A stretch of DNA of 64,000 bases. Origin: Albidovulum sp. GTDB taxonomy: Bacteria; Pseudomonadota; Alphaproteobacteria; Rhodobacterales; Rhodobacteraceae. Below, one piece after another: positions 26,727-36,360 of this stretch. The first letter of the stretch is position 1. Every line of letters begins with the position of its first letter. Made by a program: the position numbers and the translations under genes. The stretch lies in NCBI GenBank assembly GCA_028823855.1, contig JAPPFL010000001.1:62001-126000 (forward strand), given 5' to 3'. The notes below the pieces were generated by a model. It saw nothing but the letters and a program-made list of their open reading frames with translations, was not told the DNA's origin and made no database searches.

Positions 26727-27941
26727 TTCCCGACAGACCGCCATTTGCGCCTTCAACTTCGAAACAGAACCGGTCAAGGTACGTTTCGAGGAAATGCGCT
26801 AACTGAATCTGCTTTTGTCATTGCCTTCGAACAAATTCATTGCTGCTAAGAAATGAGTCCAGATGCAAGAGTCCACTACCGGCGAAACCTCCATCCAATA
26901 CTCGCAGCATTCTAGCCTCTCGAATCTAAAACTCATGGTCACGCGATTCTTGACCCTGTGGCAGGAGCGTTTGAAGGCGGCTGGGAATCCGCCAGCCGAT
27001 TCGGACGACTTGGACGACCATTCGAGCTGGACCTCCGTTTAGGACCAAATGCGCAGCTAGGTGCGGACTGCCGCCTGGATGCGCGGCACCGACGGGATTC
27101 TGGCGACTAGACGGCTTCGACGACACCGGTCTCCGCCGCTCGCCATGCGCTCTTGGCTTTTGGCTTCGCAGCCCGGAATCAACGGATTTTTCGGAAATCT
27201 AGGGACAGGGCGAGTTCTGATCCAAAATTAGTGCACATGATTCAATATGTTGCGAATCGACATCTACTGTTTCTGTCGACTTGGGCTTGCGTCGATGCGC
27301 TTGGCGGATTGTCTCGGCAGTCTCGTTCGGTTCAAGCTTTCGGCGAGGAGCCGCCTCCAAACTTGAAGAGCTGTCATTCGCCGGCCTGATCGGTGACAAG
27401 ATCCTTGTGCCGACAGCTTGGTCAAGAAACTGGAAGTTATTCCGGCCGGTTCTCTATGGGCACTTGGCAGCGACAAGTGATTGCATGGCCCGCTGACTTG
27501 AAATTCGCAATGCCGCCAACCAAGCGCGCCCAACGATGGAACCGCGGGCCCAACGATGTTTCACAAGCTACGCCGACTTGCGATCCGCAAGAATTGCGGG
27601 AACGCCAGATCGTCAAGGCTTTGAAAGCGCCTCTGGGGCGAGAGCCGACTCGATTTTCCCGTTCCCGCCCCCGAACTGACGAATTGAATGGCATTTGGGG
27701 CATTTGCCCGAACAAGGCAGCATCGTAGCGTTCGCCGGTCATTGTTTCATGGCCAAGAGCGAAGTGGCCCTCCCCTGGCGAAAATCAACTCCTAGTTGCT
27801 AAACCGCGGGAAGCATCTACGTCCGCACCCAGAAGTGCGATTCATTGCCGGATTGAATTCAATTCGCTGGTTCGCCCAAATCGCCTTCCCCGAGGATCGA
27901 CCTGCACACGCCGCACTTGGCCGTGGGGCTGACGTGATCGG
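26727..27941. other. 1.2 kb gap; no recognisable gene, composition suggests decayed sequence
   Basis: Reading frames of up to 111 codons exist on both strands but none shows a domain I recognise. Protein-like fragments (for example TLWQERLKAAGNPPADSDDL near 26955-27015, plus strand) are interrupted by stops. A Cys-rich minus-strand fragment with CGVC near 27910 may be a zinc-ribbon relic. This gap flanks the left side of the DUF4387-Dpp cluster and may be island-boundary debris. Confidence 0.35.
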
Positions 27942-28256
27942 CTAAGGAATCTTTACGGCAAAGAGCGGCGCATATTGCTGGCACCCGAACATGTCGCTCT
28001 CGCCGGGGTCGCCGCTAGGGCGGAGGCGGCGAATTGTAAATTTGATCGCATTGGCGGGTTCGAATGCCGCGAAATGGGAGATTCGATCTTTGTCTATGCC
28101 AAACAGCTTGGCAACCGAGGCTGCGTCGAGGCCCGCTCTGTCTCGGACTCGTTCAAAGGTCTTCCGGTCATTCAGGATTATGTCAAACGTGATGTGATCC
28201 ACGCCTGCGTTCTTGGAACGAATAGTCTTTGCAAGATTCCTTAGCTCATCGCTCAT
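27942..28256 (-). CDS. DUF4387 domain protein
   Basis: A 104-residue cytoplasmic protein spanning the whole DUF4387 domain: LAKTIRSKNAGVDHITFDII, LNDRKTFERVRDRAGLDAAS, and the very conserved C-terminal NAIKFTIRRLRPSGDPGESD then MFGCQQYAPLF. DUF4387 proteins are encoded next to, or fused with, AtuA-type DUF1446 proteins, and that partner lies 15 bases upstream here. No enzymatic role is established. ATG 28256 gives the usual length. It is the last gene of this minus-strand cluster. Confidence 0.9.
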   Translation of the reverse strand: MSDELRNLAKTIRSKNAGVDHITFDIILNDRKTFERVRDRAGLDAASVAKLFGIDKDRISHFAAFEPANAIKFTIRRLRPSGDPGESDMFGCQQYAPLFAVKIP

Positions 28257-28271
28257 AACCCGGTCTCCATT

Positions 28272-29642
28272 TCAGTTTTTCCCTATCGTCATGGATGAAG
28301 TCGAAAAGAGTTCCGTTGCATGCCTGACTTCCATGACATGGTTTAGCGTCCATCGGTAGCCCGCCTCGCCCACCAGCACCTCGTCAGACATGAGCGCGGC
28401 GGCGCCCGCAGTTCCCTTCAATCCGGGGAGCCTTGCGTAGAACAGGTTCCGAGAAGCGAGGGCGGCAATCTCCTCGGCCATCCTCTCATCCTTCGAAATT
28501 ACCTCTATCACCACGCACAGTTCGTGGGGCACGCGCGGAGCAAAGGGTTCAAGATCCCTCATCACGCCGTTCCGTCCAAAAGTGTGAAAATAAATTTCGT
28601 AGCTGTCGCCAGGAGGCCCAAATCGCGTTGAAAGTTTGCCACGCGACCAGTCAACCGCCTGATCGATTCGGGCCGAAGTCTCGGGGTCGCGAACGCCGAC
28701 GATGGCTAGGCGGCGTTCTCCCACTTTGCCCGCCCCCTCCAGCTTGACCTTGCAAACTGGTGCTTCGACAAAAACGGCTCCAGTTGCCTTCGTCGTTTGC
28801 TTGTCCGCACGCGTATAGACGCAATTGGACATGTCCACGTAGCCGCCGGCAATGTGTTCGCGGAAAGGATTCTCGCGCTCGTAGATGGAATGCCCCGCTA
28901 CCGACTCGGGCGTACAGCGCTGATTCGGATGCATGGCGGTCAGGTAGACAGAATCGTTTTCGATCTCTCCGAGAATAGACTCCTTTGCCATATACGGTTC
29001 CGCGCAAAATGAAGCGCATTCCATGAGCTTGCCTGCAAAATACGAAACGCCAGGCCCATGGCCGGCGTTGAGCAAAGGCGCTGCGAACAAGGCGCAATCG
29101 CTCGCTCGCCCGGCGATTACGACATCAGCGCCATCGGCGAGAGCGGCGCGAATCGGTTCGGCGTTCATGACCGCAACGGCCCGGTCAGTCGAGTCAAGGT
29201 TATCCTCATCTGCATCTGGACGACCTCCTAAACCTTCAATGCGAACCCCTTCTGAAAGCCGTTCGCGAAGGACTTCCACCGGCACTTCCGAGTAGATCGC
29301 CGCGAGCTTGAAGGGAGCAAGCTCCCGCTCCTCTGCCACTTCGCGAATGATGTCAACGAACTGGTTCACGCCGCGGTTGGTGCCCGTATCGGATGCTGAA
29401 CCGACGATCATCGGGATATTCAATCGTCTCGATTGGCAAAGCATGATGCCCAAGTCGTGGCGTTGCCATGCCGCATGGCTAACGTGCTGGTCGGCGCCAA
29501 GCGGGCGGGGACCAATGTCGCAGCTTCCCGCGTCGGCAATGACGAAATCCGGCCCTTGCTCACAGCCGCGCAGGAAGCTCTCCGGTTCAAGCGGCGTAAA
29601 ACTCAGGTGTCCCGTTGGACATAGTATCTTGACGTTTTTCAT
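28272..29642 (-). CDS. AtuA-family (DUF1446) protein
   Basis: A 456-residue member of the family named after Pseudomonas acyclic-terpene-utilisation AtuA. Seen are the N-terminal ATP-grasp-free pattern EPESFLRGCEQGPDFVIADA, DIGPRPLGADQHVSHAAW, NIPMIVGSASDTGTNRGVNQ, and the middle VVIAGRASDCALFAAPLLNA with GPGVSYFAGKLMECASFCAE. C-terminal AALASRNLFYARLPGLKG then SDEVLVGEAGYRWTLNHVME fits the family. ATG 29642 with GGAAGAGG upstream is chosen; the frame extends 18 codons further. Biochemical activity of the family is not settled; many copies are in hydroxy/keto-acid pathways with DUF4387 as second subunit, as here. Confidence 0.88.
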   Translation of the reverse strand: MKNVKILCPTGHLSFTPLEPESFLRGCEQGPDFVIADAGSCDIGPRPLGADQHVSHAAWQRHDLGIMLCQSRRLNIPMIVGSASDTGTNRGVNQFVDIIREVAEERELAPFKLAAIYSEVPVEVLRERLSEGVRIEGLGGRPDADEDNLDSTDRAVAVMNAEPIRAALADGADVVIAGRASDCALFAAPLLNAGHGPGVSYFAGKLMECASFCAEPYMAKESILGEIENDSVYLTAMHPNQRCTPESVAGHSIYERENPFREHIAGGYVDMSNCVYTRADKQTTKATGAVFVEAPVCKVKLEGAGKVGERRLAIVGVRDPETSARIDQAVDWSRGKLSTRFGPPGDSYEIYFHTFGRNGVMRDLEPFAPRVPHELCVVIEVISKDERMAEEIAALASRNLFYARLPGLKGTAGAAALMSDEVLVGEAGYRWTLNHVMEVRHATELFSTSSMTIGKN

Positions 29643-29749
29643 GGCTGGGCCTCTTCCGTTGCCGATGTCTGCTTGGGGGCGGCATCCGTCCTCCAAGGCG
29701 TTCTTCGATGACTTTTCGCTCTTGTGTGAAATTCGGTCGGACGGACCAC

Positions 29750-30859
29750 TCAGCTTGTATCGCCGCCGAAATCAAATGAAGTCCAGTCGCCGCCGCTAGG
29801 GTTTCCACTCGTGAACCACATGCGCTTTTGCCCGGTAGCGTAAATGCTGCACGATATCGTCGCAGAGAGATCCTCGCCGCCCATGCGGTACAGGGACTCA
29901 CAGCCATTTTGACCCCGGAAGCCAAGGATTCCTGCCGCGCCTTCCAATCCCATGCAGTTGGATGCGCCCGAAAGCAGGTCGTGAAGGGTCGTCAAGCGCC
30001 GTTTCGAATTCCGGAAACGTCCTGATGCAATGTCGTCGCGTCGATTGAGTTCTGCGGTGGAGGCGCCGACATAGTGGTTGGTGCGTCCGATCTTGCCCTC
30101 GCGCCGAATCTCGATTGCAACGGAACTGGAGCCAAGCTCCACCGCAGCCATGCAGCCCGCTGCATCGCCAAGAACTAGCGTGCCTCCGCCAGCGTGCGGA
30201 GTTGCGGCGATTTCCTGCAGCGCGTCGGCAACGGAGGCGCAACGAGTCTGCAATCGATTAAGCAGAAAGTATCTGTGCCGCCCGACCCGGTGGCTGCTGG
30301 TTCGGCTGGACGTGTCGGCCAAGGCGAAGCCATCCGAGTTCATCCCGCTGGAGAAGTTTCCCGGGCTTCCGAGCGAACCAACGCAAAGCACCTGTCGCCC
30401 ATTCCAGGCTGGATCCCGGTGGCGAAACACGCGCTGAATGGCTATATGCTCGCGGCGGTAGTCCCGATTCTTGGCTAGAATCGCGCCTCGTTCAGCGGTT
30501 GATGCGGCGAAGGCCGTGCATTCTTCGGAATCGCCGCCGGCCCGGCCGAAGTCCTCGGCGAGTGAGAGCATCAAGTAGTCGAACAACCGCTCCACGGGGA
30601 TATCGAATCCCGCGCCGATACCTTCAATCTCCTCCATGATATCCGGGTCGTGTTCCTTGTGAAAGCGGCGCAGATCTTCAAGGTAGCTGCGAACGCCAGC
30701 GTCGGAAAGAACTGCCGCAGACTCTTCCATCCGAAGGGCAACGGAGCGCCGGACTGCGCCAACAGTATTCGGGCAGCTCTTTGCCTGCTGCAGGCCTCGC
30801 TCATAGGGCGGTCCCGAGAGATCGACGGGAATTCCAATGGGGACGAATTTGAAGTTCAT
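29750..30859 (-). CDS. C45-family peptidase / acyl-CoA:6-aminopenicillanate acyltransferase-like Ntn hydrolase
   Basis: A 369-residue protein of the C45 family, whose members cleave or transfer amide bonds after self-processing at a Gly-Cys or Glu-Cys bond. The candidate nucleophile is Cys114 in SEECTAFAAS, followed by the family sequence GAILAKNRDYRREHI. Other family marks are GSPGNFSSGMNSDGFALADT and AGGGTLVLGDAAGCMAAVEL. It starts ATG 30859, overlapping the Dpp ATPase stop by 4 bases, so it belongs to the peptide-importer operon. Hydrolysis of an N-acylated or peptide substrate delivered by Dpp is a reasonable inference. No secretion signal is visible. Confidence 0.85.
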   Translation of the reverse strand: MNFKFVPIGIPVDLSGPPYERGLQQAKSCPNTVGAVRRSVALRMEESAAVLSDAGVRSYLEDLRRFHKEHDPDIMEEIEGIGAGFDIPVERLFDYLMLSLAEDFGRAGGDSEECTAFAASTAERGAILAKNRDYRREHIAIQRVFRHRDPAWNGRQVLCVGSLGSPGNFSSGMNSDGFALADTSSRTSSHRVGRHRYFLLNRLQTRCASVADALQEIAATPHAGGGTLVLGDAAGCMAAVELGSSSVAIEIRREGKIGRTNHYVGASTAELNRRDDIASGRFRNSKRRLTTLHDLLSGASNCMGLEGAAGILGFRGQNGCESLYRMGGEDLSATISCSIYATGQKRMWFTSGNPSGGDWTSFDFGGDTS

Positions 30860-31866
30860 CGAGTGCTCTCTTCGTATAGATGGCAGGCGGCCTGATGGCC
30901 GGCAGACACCGAATAGATTCGGGGCTTAACATGGCTGCAAATTTTCATGGCCTTTGGACACCTTGAATGGAACTTGCATCCGGAAGGCGGCCTCATAGGG
31001 GAAGGCAGGTCGCCCTTCAGCTGGATTCGAGCTTGGCGGCTTTGGGGGTCCAACTGCGGAACTGCTGACAAAAGAGACTGCGTGTAGGGATGGCAAGGAT
31101 TATCCAGCACCTGGTCCCTTGTGCCTGTCTCGACTATTTCACCGAGGTACATGACGACTATGCGGTCCGCAACGTATCCAATGACAGACAGATCGTGCGA
31201 GATGAAGAGATAAGTGAGCTCCAATTCTCGTTTGAGATTGTCGAGAAGCTCAATGATCTGAGCCTGAATTGAGACATCCAAGGCCGAGACCGGTTCGTCG
31301 CACACCACGAACTCGGGATTGACAATCAAAGCCCGGGCAATACCGATGCGCTGGCGTTGGCCGCCGGAGAACTGGTGCGGATAGCGGCCTATGTGGCTAG
31401 CCCTCAGTCCAACCCGTTCGAGCAATACCTTCACGCGCTCCCGAGTCGCTTCAGAGGATCGATTTTCGTGGAGCCGCAGGGGAAGCCCCACGATTTCCTC
31501 CACGGTGCGCCGCGGATTCAAGGAAGCATACGGATCTTGAAATATGATCTGCATCCGCCGTCGCAGAGGCTTGAGCGCCGCGTCGTTTAATCTTGTAATA
31601 TCCTGGCCATCGAAGAAAATCGATCCTGCGGTCGGTTCCTGTAGGCGCAGGATCGTACGGCCGAGCGTTGTCTTGCCGCACCCGCTTTCGCCGATCAATC
31701 CAACCGTCTCACCCCGGCGGACGGAAATATCGACATCATGCACCGCCTTCACAACGTGCCCCTCTTGCCCGGAAACCAAGCGCGCTAACCCCTTGCGCAA
31801 GTCGAAGTGTTTTCGCAAACCGCGAACCTCTACTAGCATTTCGCTGGATGCAGAGTAGCCGTTCAC
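30856..31866 (-). CDS. dppF: Oligopeptide/dipeptide ABC ATPase, DppF type
   Basis: A 336-residue ATPase. Walker A is GESGCGKTTLGRTILRL, the signature FSGGQRQRIGIARALI, Walker B FVVCDEPVSALDVSIQ and the H-loop LFISHDLSVIGYVADRIVV. The C-terminal oligopeptide/dipeptide extension holds the four-Cys iron-sulfur-type region (CKFHSRCPKAMKICSHVKP and a later Cys). GTG 31866 is chosen because it overlaps the upstream dppD stop (GTGA); ATG 31839 is the alternative and begins the domain proper. Partner of DppD. Confidence 0.93.
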   Translation of the reverse strand: MNGYSASSEMLVEVRGLRKHFDLRKGLARLVSGQEGHVVKAVHDVDISVRRGETVGLIGESGCGKTTLGRTILRLQEPTAGSIFFDGQDITRLNDAALKPLRRRMQIIFQDPYASLNPRRTVEEIVGLPLRLHENRSSEATRERVKVLLERVGLRASHIGRYPHQFSGGQRQRIGIARALIVNPEFVVCDEPVSALDVSIQAQIIELLDNLKRELELTYLFISHDLSVIGYVADRIVVMYLGEIVETGTRDQVLDNPCHPYTQSLLSAVPQLDPQSRQARIQLKGDLPSPMRPPSGCKFHSRCPKAMKICSHVKPRIYSVSAGHQAACHLYEESTR

Positions 31867-32855
31867 GGCTCGTCCCCGGCGAAGATGCACCGTGCCTCCC
31901 GGTCATGCCCGATTTTTCGCATGGCGATCGGAACCCGGCAGCCATCCGCCGACATCGGACAGCGCGGCCGAAACCGGCATTCGTCCGGCAGGTTGATCGG
32001 CTCGGGTACCGTGCCTTTAATAGGTAGAATGCGCGCATTGCGGTCGTTGAGGCGAGGAATCGAGCGCAGCAAGCCGCTCGTGTAGGGGTGCCTAGGTTCC
32101 GCGACTACATTTTCCGTGGGTCCCGTCTCGACAACCTGACCCGCGTACATCACCAAGACCCGGTGGCAGTGCTCGGCCACGACACCAAGATCATGAGTTA
32201 TGATGACCACGCTCATTCCCAGCGTGGCCCGTATCTCCGCAATCAGATCGAGAACTTGAGCCTGAATTGTTACGTCCAGTGCTGTCGTCGGTTCGTCGGC
32301 GATCAGGAGTTTGGGACGGCAGGCAAGAGCGATCGCGATCATGATCCTTTGCCTCATTCCTCCGGAAAACTGGTGAGGGTAATCGTTTACCCGACGCGAC
32401 GCATCTGGAATCCCGACCAGCGTCATCATCTCTACGGCCCGCGCGCGAGCCCGGCGAATTCTATCGCGCTTGCTTCCATCGCTTTTGTCATGAGTAATGA
32501 TCGTCTCGGCGATTTGATTGCCGACCGTGAACGCCGGGTTGAGGGCGGTCAAAGCATCCTGGAAGGTCATTGCGATTTCCTTGCCGCGCAGTCGCTGCAT
32601 CTCCCGAGGGTCCAGGGTTGTCAGTTCGCGATCTTCGAACATGATCGAACCCGCTTCGATTCGTCCCGGCGGACGGACAAGACCCATGATGCTGGCAAAG
32701 GCGACGCTTTTCCCCGAACCGGATTCGCCTACTACGCCGAGGCATTCCCCGTAACCGATATCGAGATCTACGCCATCGACGGCCTTGATCGCGCCATGGC
32801 GGGTGCGGAATGTCGTCCGCAGTCCGCGCACCTTGAGCATCTGCGCTTCCGTCAT
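31863..32855 (-). CDS. dppD: Oligopeptide/dipeptide ABC ATPase, DppD type
   Basis: A 330-residue ATPase. Walker A is GESGSGKSVAFASIMGL, the signature FSGGMRQRIMIAIALA, Walker B LLIADEPTTALDVTIQ, and the H-loop VVIITHDLGVVAEHCHRVLV. The extension ends with RFRPRCPMSADGCRVP and a Cys near the C-terminus, as in the DppD class. ATG 32855 overlaps the dppC stop. Works with DppF to power peptide or similar uptake. Confidence 0.94.
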   Translation of the reverse strand: MTEAQMLKVRGLRTTFRTRHGAIKAVDGVDLDIGYGECLGVVGESGSGKSVAFASIMGLVRPPGRIEAGSIMFEDRELTTLDPREMQRLRGKEIAMTFQDALTALNPAFTVGNQIAETIITHDKSDGSKRDRIRRARARAVEMMTLVGIPDASRRVNDYPHQFSGGMRQRIMIAIALACRPKLLIADEPTTALDVTIQAQVLDLIAEIRATLGMSVVIITHDLGVVAEHCHRVLVMYAGQVVETGPTENVVAEPRHPYTSGLLRSIPRLNDRNARILPIKGTVPEPINLPDECRFRPRCPMSADGCRVPIAMRKIGHDREARCIFAGDEP

Positions 32856-33754
32856 CGCTGCAGCCTTGGATCGAACGCATCCCTAAGTCCCTGACTCGCC
32901 ACGTTGATGGCGAGAACGAGGAGCAAAATTGCCACGCCCGGAAATGTACTGACCCACCAGGCATCCAGCAGGAACTCTCGTCCGTCAGACACCATGGATC
33001 CCCAGGACGCGACTGGCGGCTGGATGCCAATGCCGAGAAACGACAGGCTGGCCTCGACAATGATGATATGCGCCATGCGAAAGGTCGCCACCACGATTAC
33101 CGGCGACAGAATATTCGGCAGGATTTCCCTTAGCATCACGTGCAACCGGGACGCTCCCAGCGCCCGCGCAGCTTCGATATACTCCATCTCCCGCGCGGCA
33201 AGTGTTTCGCCCCGAACTACGCGGCAGGGCAGTACCCACTCCTTGTAAGCGAGAGCCAGGATGATATTCTGGAATCCCGGTCCCGTCATGGCAATGAGGC
33301 CAATGGCGAAGATCAGGTATGGGAAGCCGAGCAGAATGTCGCACAGACGAGAGATAATTGCATCAGGAATACCGCGCAAATAGCCGGCCGCTAGTCCTGC
33401 GAGCGTTCCTATGGTCGTCGCGATCAGGATGACCGCAAGCCCCACTGCGATGGACACCCGGCTTCCGAAGATCAGCCGGGACAGAACATCGCGTCCAAGG
33501 GCATCGCAGCCTAGCAGAAATGCCCAGTCACCGCCCTGCTCCCAGGCTGGAGGCAAAAGGCGGCGGAAGAGGTCGGTCTCGTACGGGTCATGAGGCGCGA
33601 TCCAAGGCGCGAAAGCCGCGAGTAAGGCAAACACCGCGACAACGCCCGCGGCCGCAACGGCCAGGCTGTTTTCGCGAAATTCGCGAAGATTGTCTGCGAG
33701 GATGGAGCGGTCCGATTCCGCAGAGGTTGCAGGCAAGCCGGGCGCTGACGTCAT
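32852..33754 (-). CDS. dppC: Oligopeptide/dipeptide ABC permease, DppC type
   Basis: A 300-residue permease with an N-terminal cytoplasmic stretch, about six membrane helices and the family loop MEYIEAARALGASRLHVMLREI (EAA motif) near residue 200. PWIAPHDPYETDLFRRLLPP and LLGCDALGRDVLSRLIFGSR are DppC/OppC hallmarks. ATG 33754 overlaps the dppB stop by 4 bases. Forms the channel with DppB. Confidence 0.94.
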   Translation of the reverse strand: MTSAPGLPATSAESDRSILADNLREFRENSLAVAAAGVVAVFALLAAFAPWIAPHDPYETDLFRRLLPPAWEQGGDWAFLLGCDALGRDVLSRLIFGSRVSIAVGLAVILIATTIGTLAGLAAGYLRGIPDAIISRLCDILLGFPYLIFAIGLIAMTGPGFQNIILALAYKEWVLPCRVVRGETLAAREMEYIEAARALGASRLHVMLREILPNILSPVIVVATFRMAHIIIVEASLSFLGIGIQPPVASWGSMVSDGREFLLDAWWVSTFPGVAILLLVLAINVASQGLRDAFDPRLQR

Positions 33755-34758
33755 AACTTCACACGCGGGTTTAAGAGCGTATAAACAATGTCGGCCGCGA
33801 AGTTGAGCAGAACATAAGTTACCGCGTAGAGCAGCACCGCTGTCTGGATGATCGGATAGTTTCGAGAAAAGATGGCTTCAACCACAAGGCGGCCGAGGCC
33901 GGGCCATCCGAAAATTGTCTCGACGATCATGTTGCCGCCAAGAAGCGATCCCGTTTCGAGGGCGGCGACAGTCACGGTTGGGATTAGAGCATTCGTCAGC
34001 GCATGGCGTATGAGAATGCGCATTCGGCCAAGCCCTTTCGCCGCCGCAAACGCGATGTAATCTTGATCCAAGACCTCGAGCATGGAAGTGCGAGTTACGC
34101 GCATCAGGATGGCCCCCATGGGGAGTCCCAAGGTCACTGCCGGAAGGATCAGATGGCCCAGGGCATCGAGAAAGCTGTCGAGCCGTCCTGCTAGGATGGT
34201 GTCTATGAGAAGCAAATATGTAACTTTTGGCACTTCGAAATCGTAGCCGATGCGTCCCGCGACGGGGAGAATGTGCCAATGCACCGCGAATAGCATGATC
34301 AGAAGCAAGCCGAACCAGAACCCTGGCAAGGAAACGCCGAAGATCGAGGCGACAGTGGCTATACGATCAATAAGCGTGCCCTTCTTGACAGCTGCGACGA
34401 CTCCCAGTGGCACGGCAGTTCCGATAGCGATAAGCATGGCGACGAGGGTGAGTTCGATGGTCGCAGGCAGACGCTCGAGTATCAAGTCCGAGACAGGCCG
34501 TCGATGAAAAAAGCTGTTGCCGAAGTCGCCGACCAAGGCGTTGCTCAAAAAACGGAAGAATCTCTCATGAACAGGAAGGTCCAGGCCCATGTCCCGGCGT
34601 AAGGCCGCCTCTTGTTCCGGGGTGGAAATCTGATCGCCCAACATGATCTCCACCGGGTCGCCCGGTGTAAGCGTGATCATGGCGAAAACGATAATGCTGA
34701 TCCCCAGCAACACGGGGATCAGCTGCAAAATTCGTTCAATCAGCGTTCGCAGTTGCAC
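33751..34758 (-). CDS. dppB: Oligopeptide/dipeptide ABC permease, DppB type
   Basis: A 335-residue permease. The N-terminus IERILQLIPVLLGISIIVFA and the loop LTPGDPVEIMLGDQISTPEQ are standard, as are ERFFRFLSNALVGDFGNSFF, the EAA loop QDYIAFAAAKGLGRMRILIR, and LLGGNMIVETIFGWPGLGRL near the C-terminus. Ends PRVKL like most DppB proteins. Encoded 33 bases after the binding-protein gene. Confidence 0.95.
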   Translation of the reverse strand: MQLRTLIERILQLIPVLLGISIIVFAMITLTPGDPVEIMLGDQISTPEQEAALRRDMGLDLPVHERFFRFLSNALVGDFGNSFFHRRPVSDLILERLPATIELTLVAMLIAIGTAVPLGVVAAVKKGTLIDRIATVASIFGVSLPGFWFGLLLIMLFAVHWHILPVAGRIGYDFEVPKVTYLLLIDTILAGRLDSFLDALGHLILPAVTLGLPMGAILMRVTRTSMLEVLDQDYIAFAAAKGLGRMRILIRHALTNALIPTVTVAALETGSLLGGNMIVETIFGWPGLGRLVVEAIFSRNYPIIQTAVLLYAVTYVLLNFAADIVYTLLNPRVKL

Positions 34759-34791
34759 TGCGATGCCGGTCGGCGTCGCTCGGTGCCAAGT

Positions 34792-36327
34792 TTACTCCAG
34801 ATAGGCGTCGTGCAACTTGATAATGCCGCGACCGCTCGGCATCCAGCCTTGTAGCCGCGAGTTGGCGCCGTAAATGTCCTGCGGAAGCCAGAGGAAAATC
34901 AACGGGGCTTCGTCATTCACGATGACTTGCGCATCCTGGTACATCTGCGAGCGTACATCCTGGTCGGGTTCGGCATTGGCGCCGTCGAGAAGCCGATCCA
35001 CCTCGGCGTTCGAGTAACCTGATCGATTGCCGCGCGCATCGGATCTGAGTACAGGCATGAAAATGCCTGCGGGATCCAGGGCACCGCTGCCCCAGGACGA
35101 AAAGTACATCTCCCGCTCCTTCGGCTTTTTCGGATCCCAATGAGCGCGAAGCGCGTTGCGCTCCCAGAGTCGCACCTTCGCCCGGAAGCCGCTGGAATTC
35201 ATGGAGGCCGCGATTGCCTCGGCGAGATCCTTGAACTCCGTTTCCGCATCCAGGACCACATCGACGCCGTCAGGATATCCCGCTTCGGCCAAGAGTTGCC
35301 GCGCCTTCTCGGGATCATGGCTGTAGACCGGCAAGTCGGGATTGTAGCCGAATGACTGTGGGCTGAGAATGCCATTGATTGGAACCGCGAGTCCATTCAG
35401 GATGCGATCGATAATGATTTGCCTGTCGACCGCGTGATTGGCGGCCTTTCGGACCCGTACATCGTCAAATGGCGGCTGAGTGTTGTTCAGAAGAATGAAG
35501 AAACTCCGAGTGCCCAAGGTTTTTAGCACCTTCGTACCCGGGTTGTTCTCGACTCGCGCCATAGCGTGAACGGGCAGTTCGTTGATCAGGTCCACCTCTC
35601 CAGCAAGCAAGGCTGCGACCCGTGAAGCACTCTCTGGAATGATCTTGAAAATGACGCGATCGACCTGGGCTGCCTGGACCGGAGCGATGCCTTCGGCACC
35701 GCCGTAGTAGTCATCAAAACGTTCCATGATGATGGAATCGCCCTGGCGCCATTCCACTAGCTTGAACGGACCGTTTCCGTTGACTTGCGTCGCGAGGCCT
35801 TCGGTTCCAACTTTTTCGACGAAGGCTTTGCTCACTACTTCCTGGAATGGAAGCATGCGGGGAAACACGGGCCAAGCATTTGCCAGCTTGAAACGCAGGG
35901 TGTAGGCATCGATAATGGAAGTCTCTTCCAACGGGCCAAGCAAACTCTGACGCGGGCTGGTCTCGCCGCCCATCGCGCCTTCCTTGGTTAAGCGGTCGAA
36001 TGTGAACTTTACGTCCTCGGCCGTCATTTCTGTACCGTCGTGGAAGAGCACGCCTTCGCGAAGCTTGACTTCGTATGTCACCTCGTCGAGTTGCTCGAAG
36101 GATTCTGCCAATTCCGGCCACACAAGCATCTGATCATCGCGAGCGAGTATGCCGTCATACATGTTTCTAATGATGCCTTCGGAGATACGGCTTCTGTGAT
36201 TTGCCGGATCAAGCGTCGATGCATCCTGGGTGTATCCTACGCGGATTTCAGCCGCTGTAGCGCCGTTTAAAGGCAAGGCAAGCAGGAACACGCCTGCCGC
36301 AATAAAGGAATAGTGCGATACTTTCAT
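34792..36327 (-). CDS. dppA: Peptide/nickel-type ABC substrate-binding protein, family 5
   Basis: A 511-residue periplasmic receptor. Leader MKVSHYSFIAAGVFLLALPL with a likely cut after ATA before AEIRVGY. Family-5 features are SRISEGIIRNMYDGILARDD, GVLFHDGTEMTAEDVKFTFD, a FVEKVGTEGLATQVNGNGPF turn, and DVRVRKAANHAVDRQIIIDR. An AGGGAGGAGT site precedes ATG 36327. First gene of a six-gene run dppA-B-C-D-F-C45. The ligand may be a peptide, but glutathione, opines and sugars also use this family. A perfect 8-base inverted repeat lies 34-57 bases upstream. Confidence 0.93.
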   Translation of the reverse strand: MKVSHYSFIAAGVFLLALPLNGATAAEIRVGYTQDASTLDPANHRSRISEGIIRNMYDGILARDDQMLVWPELAESFEQLDEVTYEVKLREGVLFHDGTEMTAEDVKFTFDRLTKEGAMGGETSPRQSLLGPLEETSIIDAYTLRFKLANAWPVFPRMLPFQEVVSKAFVEKVGTEGLATQVNGNGPFKLVEWRQGDSIIMERFDDYYGGAEGIAPVQAAQVDRVIFKIIPESASRVAALLAGEVDLINELPVHAMARVENNPGTKVLKTLGTRSFFILLNNTQPPFDDVRVRKAANHAVDRQIIIDRILNGLAVPINGILSPQSFGYNPDLPVYSHDPEKARQLLAEAGYPDGVDVVLDAETEFKDLAEAIAASMNSSGFRAKVRLWERNALRAHWDPKKPKEREMYFSSWGSGALDPAGIFMPVLRSDARGNRSGYSNAEVDRLLDGANAEPDQDVRSQMYQDAQVIVNDEAPLIFLWLPQDIYGANSRLQGWMPSGRGIIKLHDAYLE

Positions 36328-36360
36328 TTGAACTCCTCCCTGTTTTGAAAAACGAATGCG

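Noticed and set aside
28040-28062. GGGTTCGAATGCC, which resembles a tRNA T-arm
   Set aside because: It is inside the DUF4387 coding sequence and no acceptor or anticodon stem can be formed around it.
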